Of a DNA stretch of 5,723 bases, positions 1 through 5,531 are shown in pieces. Both the position numbers and the translations under genes were made by a program. Location of the stretch: contig QMLW01000152.1 of NCBI GenBank assembly GCA_003646935.1, positions 1 to 5,723 on the forward strand, in the 5' to 3' direction. The number at the start of each line of letters is the position of its first letter. The first letter of the stretch is position 1. A model generated the notes under the pieces. That model was not told the origin of the DNA. It saw only the letters and a list, made by a program, of their open reading frames with translations, and did not search any database. Source of the stretch: Deltaproteobacteria bacterium (GTDB lineage: Bacteria > Desulfobacterota > DSM-4660 > Desulfatiglandales > B25-G16).

Positions 1-1
1 C

Positions 2-277
2 GCAGGCACCGACTGCGATGACCTCTTCCTTGAACTCTCGCACAAAATCAGGGACAGATTTTTTTATAGTATAAGCTTCGATAGGGAAAGAAGCGGATTA
101 CACAGGGCGTACATCCAGGAAAAACAGCAATACTTCATTGAAGCGGGATTGAAGATCAAAAAATGGCTCAACCTCATGCTCAGATACGGGCATGAGCAGA
201 TCAGCAATGCAGGGAATGTGAAGGGAGCGGAGGAGGAGAACCGTTTGATAGCAGCGGAATTGGCATTTACTTTTTAG
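2..277 (+). CDS. C-terminal part of an outer-membrane beta-barrel protein, possibly Wzi-like (5' end outside window)
   Basis: An open frame runs from the window edge to a TAG at 275-277 and gives 91 residues; the start lies upstream of the window. The segment alternates polar and hydrophobic residues in short strands (for example DRFFYSISF, QQYFIEAGLKI, LNLMLRYGHEQ) and ends ENRLIAAELAFTF. A final Phe with alternating hydrophobics is the usual C-terminal signature of outer-membrane barrels recognised by the BAM machinery. Directly downstream are an SLBB export protein and a Wzz-type protein, so a Wzi-family capsule assembly or other EPS-locus barrel protein is the best guess. The barrel call is fairly firm. 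The Wzi assignment is inference from context and general resemblance; other porin-like EPS proteins cannot be excluded. It was probably co-transcribed with the export genes before the inserted module at about 300-900 separated them. Confidence 0.72.
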   Translation, partial: AGTDCDDLFLELSHKIRDRFFYSISFDRERSGLHRAYIQEKQQYFIEAGLKIKKWLNLMLRYGHEQISNAGNVKGAEEENRLIAAELAFTF

Positions 278-308
278 GATTCAGCAGGGAGAAAGGGAAG
301 GCTAGCGG

Positions 309-390
309 GTAAGCTGTTGAGTTCTTAAGCTGGTAAGGTGATAAGAGGCTTTAGGCTGGTAAGTTGTTGAGTTCTTAAGCTGTTTAGATG
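309..390 (+). repeat. Left degenerate 8-base tandem array flanking the four-helix-bundle gene
   Basis: The stretch divides into octamers in almost constant phase: GTAAGCTG, TTGAGTTC, TTAAGCTG, GTAAGGTG, ATAAGAGG, a 2-base slip, then TTAGGCTG, GTAAGTTG, TTGAGTTC, TTAAGCTG, TTTAGATG. A 25-base block at 308-332 recurs at 358-382 with one mismatch. The units are reverse complements of those in the array after the gene (847-900); for example AAGTTGTTGAGTT at 361-373 matches AACTCAACAACTT at 879-891 inverted. The pair therefore brackets the gene as an imperfect inverted repeat. Confidence 0.85.
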
Positions 391-421
391 GTAATAAGCG
401 AAAAGATAATCATTCAATTAT

Positions 422-492
422 GAGGTGAGATGATGTAAGAAGATAGCGAGAGCCTCTTTAGCTTTCAGGAGCTTAAGGTTTGGCAAAAGTCT
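422..492 (+). other. Ancestral start region of the four-helix-bundle gene, interrupted by TAA at codon 3
   Basis: A good ribosome binding site, GAGGTGA at 422-428, precedes ATG ATG at 430-435, but the next in-frame codon is TAA (436-438). After the stop the same frame runs open into the downstream gene and encodes EDSESLFSFQELKVWQKS (439-492). The segment SFQELKVWQKS is the typical first-helix start of four-helix-bundle (S23/IVS) proteins. No ATG, GTG or TTG lies in this frame between the stop and GTG 493. The original start was therefore probably ATG 430 or 433, with a nonsense change at codon 3 or 2. A sequencing error at this codon is possible. Confidence 0.7.
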
Positions 493-819
493 GTGTTTTT
501 TTCTGAAAGAGTTATTTTGACAATAGACGATCTCAAAGCACCTCGTAAGCATTATCGTCTCATTGAACAACTTGAATCAGCAAGTACCAGCATTGCAATG
601 AATATTGCGGAGGGAAAGGGCCGTCAAACTACAAAAGAATTTATACAGTTTCTGTACATAGCGAGGGGTTCTCTTTTCGAAGTTATTACTTTGCTGGTTA
701 TTCTTCAAAAAGTGGGCTGGATCGATAATGAAAAAGTGATTGAGCTTGAGAAGTTGGCTGAGGAGATTACGAAGATGATAAACTCCCTTATTAAGTCACT
801 GAGACAGAAAAGACTGTAA
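493..819 (+). CDS. Four-helix-bundle protein of the S23/23S-rRNA-intervening-sequence type, probably N-terminally disrupted
   Basis: The 108 residues from GTG 493 match the small four-helix-bundle family first seen in 23S rRNA intervening sequences (Leptospira, Coxiella) and structurally related to Avd of diversity-generating retroelements. Family hallmarks visible are YRLIEQLESASTSIAMNIAE (21-40), the core motif NIAEGKGR (37-44) and FIQFLYIARGSLFE (50-63), followed by an amphipathic last helix ending SLIKSLRQKRL. Family members are usually about 115-125 residues. The missing first-helix start is encoded just upstream, behind an in-frame TAA at 436-438. GTG 493 would remove part of helix 1 and has no convincing ribosome binding site, so the gene may be a very recent pseudogene or be read by low-level restart. 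The biochemical role of free-standing members is not established. Inverted 8-base arrays on both sides suggest that gene and arrays form one unit inserted between two export genes. Confidence 0.82.
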   Translation: MFFSERVILTIDDLKAPRKHYRLIEQLESASTSIAMNIAEGKGRQTTKEFIQFLYIARGSLFEVITLLVILQKVGWIDNEKVIELEKLAEEITKMINSLIKSLRQKRL

Positions 820-846
820 TAGATGCTTTTATAAACTATCTAGGCA

Positions 847-900
847 AACTCAACAGCTTATCAGCTTATCAACTCACCAACTCAACAACTTATCAACTGA
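847..900 (+). repeat. Right degenerate 8-base tandem array flanking the four-helix-bundle gene
   Basis: Six full octamers in uninterrupted phase: AACTCAAC, AGCTTATC, AGCTTATC, AACTCACC, AACTCAAC, AACTTATC, then a partial AACTGA. The consensus is A-R-C-T-Y-A-H-C. It is the inverted counterpart of the array at 309-390 and begins 27 bases after the four-helix-bundle stop codon. It ends 47 bases before the start of the SLBB export gene, so it lies in that gene's leader. Confidence 0.9.
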
Positions 901-947
901 GAATATAAACAGAACACTTGAATACGCATAGAAAATAATGGTAATAT

Positions 948-3590
948 ATGAATAATTTTGAAGAAAGCGAAAATCGTGTATCTCTTAGAAAGTGGGGAAG
1001 ACGTCCTGTGATTGGCGAGCGATCAAAAGGAAGCAAGCTATATAGTCTGACGGTATTCTTTCTTTTTTGTTTGGGACTCATCTTGTTATGGGGTGTTTAT
1101 GATCTCCGGGCCCAGCAGGGTTTTCCTCCTTCATTGATGGAGGATCTCACCCCGGAGCAGATTCAGAAAGCCAGGGAGATGCTGGAGCAGGGAGTTCCTC
1201 CGGAAATAGTAAAAGAAAGAATAGCTCCTTCTCAAATAACTGAAGAAGAAGTGCCCTTCACTGAAAGGAAAGAGGAGGAGCCCGCTATTCCTGAAAAGCC
1301 GGAAGAAAAGCCCCGTATTCCTAAGAGAGAAAAACCTCCGGAGGAGAAGTCTGAGATCGAGATAAGCTTATCGGGCAGGATTCCCACCACGATATCAAAA
1401 GAGCTCACCCAGTTCGGATACAAGCTTTTCCGCACCACTGTTTCTACCTTTGCGCCGGTTACGGATGTCCCCGTTGGGCCGGACTATGTCATCGGCCCCG
1501 GCGATCGATTCAGCATCAGCACCTGGGGCAGGCTGGAGCGCTCGTATCAGGTTGAGGTAGACAGAAACGGTGAGGTCACCATCCCCAAGATAGGCACCAT
1601 AAAGGTTTGGGGATTAACATTCTCGGAGCTAAAAGACTACCTATTGAGAGAATTCTCTAAACACTACAAAGGCTTTCATATGAACGTAGTCATGGGAAAG
1701 TTGCGTACCATACGGGTGTATGTGGTAGGGGAGGTGGCAACTCCCGGCAGCTACACCCTGAGTTCCCTGTCCACCGTGTATAATGCCCTTTTTGCCGCCG
1801 GCGGGCCTTCTAAGCGGGGCACGCTGAGAAACATCCAGCTTATACGAAACGGAAAAACCCTCCAAGCCATCGATCTGTATGACTTTCTCCTGAGAGGCGA
1901 CAAGAGCCAGGACGCACGGCTTCAGTCCGGAGATACGGTCTTCGTGCCCATAATAGGCCCTGTAGCGGGCATAGCGGGAAACGTGATGAGGCCCGCTATC
2001 TATGAGATAAAAAATACCCTAACCCTCGGTGAACTTTTTGACCTAGCTGGCGGCGTGACATCTGCGGGCTATCTCCAGAGGGTTCAAATTGAGAGGATCG
2101 TTGCCCACGAGAAGAGAATAGTGGAGGATTTCGATCTCACCGGGTATGGCAAACAGTGGGAGTACCCCGAGCTGAGGACAGCCTTAAAAGATAGGGATCT
2201 GGTAAAGGTGCTTCCGATATTCCCCGAAACTCGGGACATCGTCTACCTGGAAGGCCACGTGAAGCGTCCTGGGGGCTATGAGTTTAAAGAGGGAATGAAG
2301 CTCCTTGATCTCGTGCCTTCTTATGATGAGCTGCTGCCTGAGCCATATCTCGAGTATGCTGATATTACTCGGCTGGTGCCCCCGGATTATCATCCTGAGA
2401 CCATCCCCTTTCATCTGGAAAAGCTGTTGAAGGGAGATAAATCCCAGAATATTGTGCTAAAGGAATTCGACAGGGTGACCGTCTACTCAAGGGATACCCT
2501 CAGGGAGGAACCACAGGTTACCATCAGCGGCGAGGTGCAGAGGCCGGGCAAGTACCGGCTGCTCGAGAATATGAGGGTGAAAGACCTCGTTTTCGATGCA
2601 GGCAACCTGAAGCGGAGCGCCTACCTTCCGGAGGCCGAGATAACCAGGCTGATAAAAACAGAGGAGGGTGTTGCATCGAGAATAATGACAATAAACCTGG
2701 GTGAGGCGCTCAATGAGAACCCCCAACACAACATCCAGTTGGAAGAGGATGACTATGTCTTTGTCAGGCAGATCCCGGAGTGGTATACGGATAAAACGGT
2801 GAGCCTAACGGGAGAGGTCGTGTTTCCGGGCGTTTATTCATTTTCAAAAGGAGAGACATTGAGCTCGGTCCTTGAGAGGGCAGGGGGCTATACGGAACGC
2901 GCCTATCTCAAGGGGGCGTTTTTTACCAGGGAGTCCGCACGGAGGAAACAGGAGGAAAGGCTCAAGAGATACATCGAACGATTGGAGGAGGATATCCTGC
3001 GGTCGCAGGCACGTGTTTCGGAGGCAACTATCTCCGAGGCGGAGGCCAAGAGCCTGGAGCAATCCCTGACGGTGAAAAGGGAGCTTTTAAGAAAGACCAC
3101 GTCGTCCCGTGCTACAGGCAGGGTAGTGATCGTGCTCAAATCCTTGGATGAGTTCAGGGGATCCAAATACGACCTGGAGTTGGAGGACGGCGATACCCTC
3201 ACCATACCTCCGAAGCCCGGCGTGGTGAACGTGCTGGGCAGTGTATATAACTCGACCTCCATTGTATACACCAAGGGTAGGACGGTTGACTTTTACCTGA
3301 ACAAGGTAGGCGGCCCCACGCCCGATGCGGAGGAGGACGAGATATACCTGGTCAAGGCGGATGGTACGGTGATCAGCAAGAGCCAGAAGGGTGCATTCGG
3401 CATAGCGTGGGACCCTGAGGAGAACAGATGGACTACCGGCGGCTTCATGTCTGCCCGGGTTGAGCCGGGGGATACCATCCTGGTGCCGTCCAGAGTGACG
3501 CGTTTTGTGTGGAAGCGAGAGCTCATGGACTGGACCACCATCCTCTACCAGATTGCGGTGACCACGGGGGTGGTAATAGCTGCATTTTAA
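948..3590 (+). CDS. Wza-like polysaccharide export protein with multiple SLBB domains
   Basis: The 880-residue product would conduct polysaccharide across the periplasm and outer membrane. Order of parts: a basic N-tail; a hydrophobic segment at about 31-50 followed by LRAQQG, a plausible signal peptidase site after Ala55; a Pro/Glu/Lys-rich linker at about 95-137; a Poly_export domain at about 172-252 with YVIGPGD (180-186). Then come about six SLBB-like repeats starting near 254, 337, 430, 524, 617 and 759, each with a G-x-V-x-x-P-G-x-Y type opening or a variant (GEVATPGSY, GNVMRPAIY, GHVKRPGGY, GEVQRPGKY, GEVVFPGVY, GSVYNSTSI). A charged coiled coil (about 662-716) is inserted in the fifth. 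A hydrophobic C-terminal helix (853-880) may form the outer-membrane pore as in Wza. It is over twice the length of E. coli Wza (about 380 residues) and shows no lipobox cysteine. ATG 948 is the only start that keeps the signal region; its ribosome binding site is weak. The first 50 codons are AT-richer than the rest. Confidence 0.93.
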   Translation: MNNFEESENRVSLRKWGRRPVIGERSKGSKLYSLTVFFLFCLGLILLWGVYDLRAQQGFPPSLMEDLTPEQIQKAREMLEQGVPPEIVKERIAPSQITEEEVPFTERKEEEPAIPEKPEEKPRIPKREKPPEEKSEIEISLSGRIPTTISKELTQFGYKLFRTTVSTFAPVTDVPVGPDYVIGPGDRFSISTWGRLERSYQVEVDRNGEVTIPKIGTIKVWGLTFSELKDYLLREFSKHYKGFHMNVVMGKLRTIRVYVVGEVATPGSYTLSSLSTVYNALFAAGGPSKRGTLRNIQLIRNGKTLQAIDLYDFLLRGDKSQDARLQSGDTVFVPIIGPVAGIAGNVMRPAIYEIKNTLTLGELFDLAGGVTSAGYLQRVQIERIVAHEKRIVEDFDLTGYGKQWEYPELRTALKDRDLVKVLPIFPETRDIVYLEGHVKRPGGYEFKEGMKLLDLVPSYDELLPEPYLEYADITRLVPPDYHPETIPFHLEKLLKGDKSQNIVLKEFDRVTVYSRDTLREEPQVTISGEVQRPGKYRLLENMRVKDLVFDAGNLKRSAYLPEAEITRLIKTEEGVASRIMTINLGEALNENPQHNIQLEEDDYVFVRQIPEWYTDKTVSLTGEVVFPGVYSFSKGETLSSVLERAGGYTERAYLKGAFFTRESARRKQEERLKRYIERLEEDILRSQARVSEATISEAEAKSLEQSLTVKRELLRKTTSSRATGRVVIVLKSLDEFRGSKYDLELEDGDTLTIPPKPGVVNVLGSVYNSTSIVYTKGRTVDFYLNKVGGPTPDAEEDEIYLVKADGTVISKSQKGAFGIAWDPEENRWTTGGFMSARVEPGDTILVPSRVTRFVWKRELMDWTTILYQIAVTTGVVIAAF

Positions 3591-3593
3591 GAG

Positions 3594-3701
3594 CAGGGGT
3601 CAGATGACAGGGGTCAGGGACAGAAGAAGCTCATAGCTCATATCTCAAAGAAAGAATAGGGAGCAGGGATCAGAGGTCGGGGGTCGGTTGGCAGGGGTCA
3701 G
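3594..3701 (+). repeat. Left degenerate 7-base tandem arrays flanking the four-helix-bundle relic
   Basis: Starting 3 bases after the export gene's stop codon, heptamers run CAGGGGT, CAGATGA, CAGGGGT (3594-3614), then CAGGGA. A second register at 3628-3648 reads AGCTCAT, AGCTCAT, ATCTCAA. A third, 3664-3698, reads CAGGGAT, CAGAGGT, CGGGGGT, CGGTTGG, CAGGGGT. The phase within each block is exactly 7. Inverted partners occur after the relic: CAGGGATCAG (3664-3673) matches CTGATCCCTG (3900-3909), and the 13-base GAGGTCGGGGGTC (3673-3685) matches GACCCCCGACCTC (3982-3994), both perfectly. Confidence 0.85.
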
Positions 3702-3752
3702 GAAAAAGAAGGAAGGGAGAAAGGAATCGGGGTAAAGTATCAAGGGTCAGAA

Positions 3753-3903
3753 GTGAGCGAAAGAATAGTTGTAAAAAGCTATAGGGATCTGGAGGTTTGG
3801 CAAAAGAGCATGGATTTAGTAATTGAATGCTATAAAAACAGCAGAAATAGGACGGATTATTAATGGCCTCCGCCGATCTCTGCAAGAGAAAACCGACAAC
3901 TGA
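3753..3903 (+). pseudogene. Internally deleted relic of a second four-helix-bundle gene
   Basis: Two family-specific ends remain, in different frames. The 5' part (3753-3860) reads SERIVVKSYRDLEVWQKSMD and then LVIECYKNSRN. The stretch YRDLEVWQKSMDLV is the classic first helix of the family and is homologous to FQELKVWQKS at the first copy; the two share the 14 bases AGGTTTGGCAAAAG (476-489 and 3793-3806). That frame stops at TAA 3861. The 3' part, shifted by one base (3859-3903), reads INGLRRSLQEKTDN and a stop. This aligns with the C-terminus INSLIKSLRQKRL of the first copy. By comparison with the family, roughly 70-80 codons containing the NIAEG core are missing between them. It cannot make a four-helix bundle. 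Confidence 0.8.
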
Positions 3904-4012
3904 TCCCTGAACCCTAATCCTCAATAATACAAGGAACAAGGGATGGATAAAGAGCAAAGGGAAATATCAAAGCAGGCAACTGACCCCCGACCTCCGAGCC
4001 CCGAGCCCTATA
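3899..4012 (+). repeat. Right degenerate 7-base arrays, the second running into the Wzz coding region
   Basis: A first block of heptamers, ACTGATC, CCTGAAC, CCTAATC (3899-3919), starts at the relic's stop codon. A second block, AACTGAC, CCCCGAC, CTCCGAG, CCCCGAG, CCCTATA (3978-4012), lies inside the following gene. Both are inverted relatives of the left arrays at 3594-3701. Between the blocks lie the ribosome binding site, start codon and first 11 codons of the Wzz gene. The second block encodes the Pro-rich stretch ATDPRPPSPEP (residues 12-22). Confidence 0.82.
3931..3935 (+). promoter_or_regulatory. Ribosome binding site for the Wzz gene start at 3943
   Basis: AAGGA lies 7 bases before ATG 3943. 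The alternative ATG at 4012 (residue 24), where family similarity begins, is preceded only by C/G-rich array sequence with no Shine-Dalgarno match. This decides for the longer start. Confidence 0.6.
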
Positions 4013-5163
4013 TGGAAGACGAGATAAATCTTCTTGACTACTGGCGGGTCATCAGGAAGCGCTGGAAGATCATAGGGGTGATCTTTTTCACGGCCGTTGT
4101 TGTAGCTGCCGTGGTGAGTCTCCTCATGACCCCGATTTACCAGGCCAAGGCCACCCTTATGCCGATTGAATCCTCCGGAAGCCAGGTATCCGCAGCCTTG
4201 CGGAGCCTTGAAAATCTACCTTTTGTAGGCGGCATGGTGCCCGGCGGTGCATCCGGGGATAAGATGATCGCTGTACTCAAGAGCAGGACCGTGGCTGAGG
4301 ATGTCATCCACACCCTTGACCTGATCAATGTGCTCTTTGAAGAACCTGACCCGGAAGAACCCCCTACGCTCCAGGATACGGTCAGGGCGTTGTCGGACAT
4401 GACAGAGATCACCGATGACAAGAAGGGCCTAATCAGCATCGCGGTTGAACACAAAGATCCCCAGCTTGTCGCCGACATAGCCAATCAGTATACAGGTGCG
4501 CTTCAGAGATTTCTCAGCGAGAATGCCCTGTCCATGGCGAAAAGAAACAGGATGTTCATAGAAGGGCAGCTTGAAAAAGTGAAAGATGAGATGCAAGAGG
4601 CCGAAGAGGCCTTGAAGTGCTTTCAGACCAATAAGAAGATCGTGGCCATGGATGCCCAGACAGAGGCATCGATCAAGGCATTGGCCGAGCTCAAGGCACA
4701 GATAACCGCCAAAGAGGTCGAGCTGGGCGTCCTGAAGCAGTTTGCCACCTCCAACAATCCGGATGTGCTCAGGATCAAAGATCAGCTGCGGGAGCTTAAA
4801 AAGCAGCTTGCCATGCTGGAGAAGAAGGGCTCAAACCCGGAGGCAGACGCTTTCCCCTCCCTTTCCGAGGCGCCTGAGCTGGGCCTTCAGTATATCAGGC
4901 TCAAGCGGGATGCTGTGACCCAGCAGAAAGTCTTTGAACTGCTCACCCAGCAGTATGAGATGGCCAAGATAGAGGAGGCCAAGGAGGATATAGCTTTTCA
5001 GGTTATCGATCCTGCCATCCCGCCGGAGAAGAGGATAAAACCTAAGAGGAGGCTCAACGTCATGCTGGCCGGGATTGTCTCGCTTTTTGCCGGAATATTT
5101 CTTGTATTCTTCCTTGAATATTTGGAAAACCTGAAAAAGCGAGAGGAAGAGAATAAAGCATAA
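3943..5163 (+). CDS. Wzz-type polysaccharide co-polymerase / chain-length determinant with GNVR domain
   Basis: The 406-residue inner-membrane protein would control polymer length and couple polymerisation to the export channel encoded just upstream. Visible parts: family similarity begins at MEDEINLLDYWRVIRKRW (24-41), the Wzz entry motif; TM1 is at about 43-63; a periplasmic domain starts at YQAKATLMP (66-74). A long coiled coil covers about 203-293. A GNVR-like segment at about 313-392 includes Y-x-x-A-K-I-E-E (338-345) and the Pro motif PAIPPEKRIKPKRRL (357-371), followed by TM2 (372-392). It ends 14 residues after TM2, so no tyrosine-kinase domain is fused; a BY-kinase would have to be separate. 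The first 23 residues are not typical of the family; residues 12-22 are encoded by a 7-base repeat array belonging to the upstream module. A single Cys (226) lies in the coiled coil. Confidence 0.92.
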   Translation: MDKEQREISKQATDPRPPSPEPYMEDEINLLDYWRVIRKRWKIIGVIFFTAVVVAAVVSLLMTPIYQAKATLMPIESSGSQVSAALRSLENLPFVGGMVPGGASGDKMIAVLKSRTVAEDVIHTLDLINVLFEEPDPEEPPTLQDTVRALSDMTEITDDKKGLISIAVEHKDPQLVADIANQYTGALQRFLSENALSMAKRNRMFIEGQLEKVKDEMQEAEEALKCFQTNKKIVAMDAQTEASIKALAELKAQITAKEVELGVLKQFATSNNPDVLRIKDQLRELKKQLAMLEKKGSNPEADAFPSLSEAPELGLQYIRLKRDAVTQQKVFELLTQQYEMAKIEEAKEDIAFQVIDPAIPPEKRIKPKRRLNVMLAGIVSLFAGIFLVFFLEYLENLKKREEENKA

Positions 5164-5188
5164 TAGCCACTTTAGAAACACACGAATC

Positions 5189-5217
5189 TGGGTTTTTCCC
5201 AAGAATCCCCTTTTGTT
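5189..5217 (+). terminator. Weak candidate terminator after the Wzz gene
   Basis: TGGG (5189-5192), a five-T loop and CCCA (5198-5201) can pair, and a T-rich stretch follows at 5211-5217. The stem is only 4 base pairs and the T-run is displaced by about 9 bases, so function is doubtful. It is the only hairpin with a T-tract close to this gene end. Confidence 0.2.
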
Positions 5218-5253
5218 TACCATAACCTATCGTCACCCTCACCGATTTTTTTC

Positions 5254-5290
5254 TTGACAAATGTCCCTATAATATGTTCATATTCTGAAC
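5254..5290 (+). promoter_or_regulatory. Candidate promoter with overlapping palindromic operator upstream of the EPS regulator
   Basis: A perfect -35 box TTGACA lies at 5254-5259. The nearest TATAAT (5268-5273) is only 8 bases away, too close for a sigma-70 pair; the -10 at normal spacing is poor (CATATT at 5279-5284, 19-base spacing). Two palindromes overlap here: AATATG-TT-CATATT (5271-5284) and GTTCA-TATTC-TGAAC (5276-5290). Such symmetry over a promoter is what a dimeric winged-helix regulator would bind. Binding by the product of the gene at 5532 is inference. Confidence 0.4.
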
Positions 5291-5310
5291 GCTCTTGTTT
5301 TCAAGGAATC

Positions 5311-5325
5311 CAATATATTATATTG
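5311..5325 (+). promoter_or_regulatory. Perfect 15-base palindrome CAATATA-T-TATATTG
   Basis: Two 7-base arms flank a single T with no mismatch. It sits in AT-rich DNA between the palindromes at 5271-5290 and the regulator gene. It could be an operator or overlap a -10 element (TATATT at 5319-5324, 18 bases after TTGTTT at 5295-5300). In AT-rich sequence such palindromes arise more easily by chance. Confidence 0.35.
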
Positions 5326-5372
5326 TTATTTCAATACGTTATGTTTCATTCTAGGATGTAACTGAGAGGGCG

Positions 5373-5403
5373 GAGCTGCAACTGCGCAGAGCGCAGTGAG
5401 CTC
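5373..5403 (+). other. Imperfect hairpin of unknown role
   Basis: ACTGCGC (5381-5387) and GCGCAGT (5391-5397) pair perfectly around the loop AGA. The stem can extend through GAGCT (5373-5377) with AGCTC (5399-5403) across a small internal loop. No T-tract follows, so it is not a classical terminator. It immediately precedes the 7-base array and may mark that module's edge or form a leader RNA structure. Confidence 0.45.
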
Positions 5404-5407
5404 AAAA

Positions 5408-5531
5408 AGCTATGAGCTATCTCGCTTTAAACTCTTTCTTGCTTTTTGTCTCCCCGCTTCGCCGATTCTCCGTTTCTCCATTTCACCTCATCCTTGCTAT
5501 GAGCTGAGAGCTATCAGCTATCAGCTAACTC
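5408..5531 (+). repeat. Third degenerate 7-base array, without a four-helix-bundle gene, abutting the regulator start
   Basis: AGCTATG, AGCTATC occurs at 5408-5421. After a pyrimidine-rich stretch of about 75 bases, clear heptamers return at 5498-5525: TATGAGC, TGAGAGC, TATCAGC, TATCAGC, then TAACTCA overlapping the regulator's ATG at 5532. The intervening stretch (TCTCCCC, GCTTCGC, CGATTCT, CCGTTTC, TCCATTT, CACCTCA) can be placed in the same 7-base phase, though its units are more diverged. The AGCTCAT units at 3628-3641 are of a related type. No four-helix-bundle coding remnant is visible here. Confidence 0.75.

Noticed and set aside
422..819. Intervening sequence within a 23S rRNA gene or a diversity-generating retroelement accessory gene
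   Set aside because: The protein family fits both, but no rRNA sequence flanks it, and no reverse transcriptase or template/variable repeat pair is visible in the window.
309..900. CRISPR array
   Set aside because: The units are 7-8 bases, contiguous and degenerate, with no constant repeat of 23-47 bases and no spacers; no cas gene is present.
918..947. Promoter TTGAAT - 18 bases - TAATAT directly before the export gene
   Set aside because: Transcription would start downstream of the ATG at 948, so it cannot serve the full-length gene; the match is probably chance in AT-rich DNA.
2872..3274. Overlapping open frames on both strands inside the export gene (for example 2903-3274 minus and 2872-3069 plus)
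   Set aside because: They lie wholly within the well supported SLBB gene and show no recognisable domain or ribosome binding site; they are out-of-frame shadows.
3670..3957. Minus-strand open frame of 95 codons across the second gap
   Set aside because: Its product is low-complexity (Leu, Phe, Pro) and arises from the 7-base arrays and the relic read backwards.
5254..5273. Textbook sigma-70 promoter TTGACA / TATAAT
   Set aside because: Both hexamers are perfect but only 8 bases apart; sigma-70 needs about 16-18. A promoter may still use the TTGACA with another -10.
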